Positions 35,550 through 35,771 of a DNA stretch of 35,771 nt are shown piece by piece. The stretch's first letter is position 1. Every line of letters begins with the position of its first letter. The stretch spans positions 1 to 35,771 of the forward strand of contig JAIRLE010000185.1 in assembly GCA_031259605.1 (NCBI GenBank), read 5' to 3'. The position numbers were made by a program, and so were the translations under genes. The stretch comes from Zoogloeaceae bacterium. Its GTDB lineage: Bacteria; Pseudomonadota; Gammaproteobacteria; Burkholderiales; Rhodocyclaceae. The notes below the pieces were generated by a model. That model was not told the DNA's origin, did no database searches, and saw nothing but the letters and a program-made list of their open reading frames with translations.

Positions 35550-35581
35550 ATTTCCTCTCTCAATTTTAGGCCATGTAGCCG

Positions 35582-35677
35582 ATGAATGAAAGGATTCTGC
35601 TGTTGTTTCGCGGCTGCGTGATGTTTGGTTTGCCCTGTGATGGGGCTTTTTTACCGGGGTTTCCCGGGATTTCCTGA
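35582..35677 (+). CDS. Possible 31-aa small ORF upstream of the ssDNA-binding protein gene
   Basis: ATG AAT GAA AGG ... ATT TCC TGA (MNERILLLFRGCVMFGLPCDGAFLPGFPGIS); no strong RBS. Confidence 0.25.
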   Translation: MNERILLLFRGCVMFGLPCDGAFLPGFPGIS

Positions 35678-35690
35678 AGGAGTAGAAGCC

Positions 35691-35771
35691 ATGAGCATCA
35701 AGATCGAAGTTAGGAGTGAAGAGTTGGACGTTAAGGCGGGTGTGAGCCAGAAGAACGGCAAGCCGTACAAC
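35691..35771 (+). CDS. N-terminus of filamentous-phage (inovirus) gene V-like ssDNA-binding protein, truncated by window end
   Basis: MSIKIEVRSEELDVKAGVSQKNGKPYN resembles Ff gpV N-terminus MIKVEIKPSQAQFTTRSGVSRQGKPYS; AAGGAG RBS at 35677-35682. Confidence 0.72.
   Translation, partial: MSIKIEVRSEELDVKAGVSQKNGKPYN

Overview
The window is about 35.8 kb of a GC-rich, probably betaproteobacterial chromosome (taxonomy is inferred from gene content and order). Most of it is ordinary core genome: two tandem lgt paralogues, a spermidine-synthase-like gene, tig-clpP-clpX-lon-hupB, tRNA-Val(UAC), a degenerate receiver/GGDEF-like protein, slyD, a small lipoprotein, amiC-tsaE divergent from queG, dusB-fis-purH-purD, gltB-gltD, fliF-fliG-fliH-fliI divergent from a FleS-like kinase, a secreted APP1-type phosphatase and gltX. 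Three layers are less ordinary. (1) The right end (about 35087-35771) looks like the boundary of an integrated filamentous phage (inovirus): a tRNA-Val(CAC) 3'-half fragment, a phage-type HTH regulator, a paired-palindrome operator region, and the N-terminus of a gene V-like ssDNA-binding protein cut by the window edge. (2) A dispersed repeat of about 115 bp with a GGCAGCCC-TTCA-GGGCTGCC hairpin occurs four times, one copy diverged. It supplies the stop-proximal codons of lgt, the start codon of slyD and the stop codon of the fleS-like gene. (3) One of the tandem lgt copies carries an internal duplication of its C-terminal catalytic/TM module. All calls come from reading the sequence and translations; no database searches were run.
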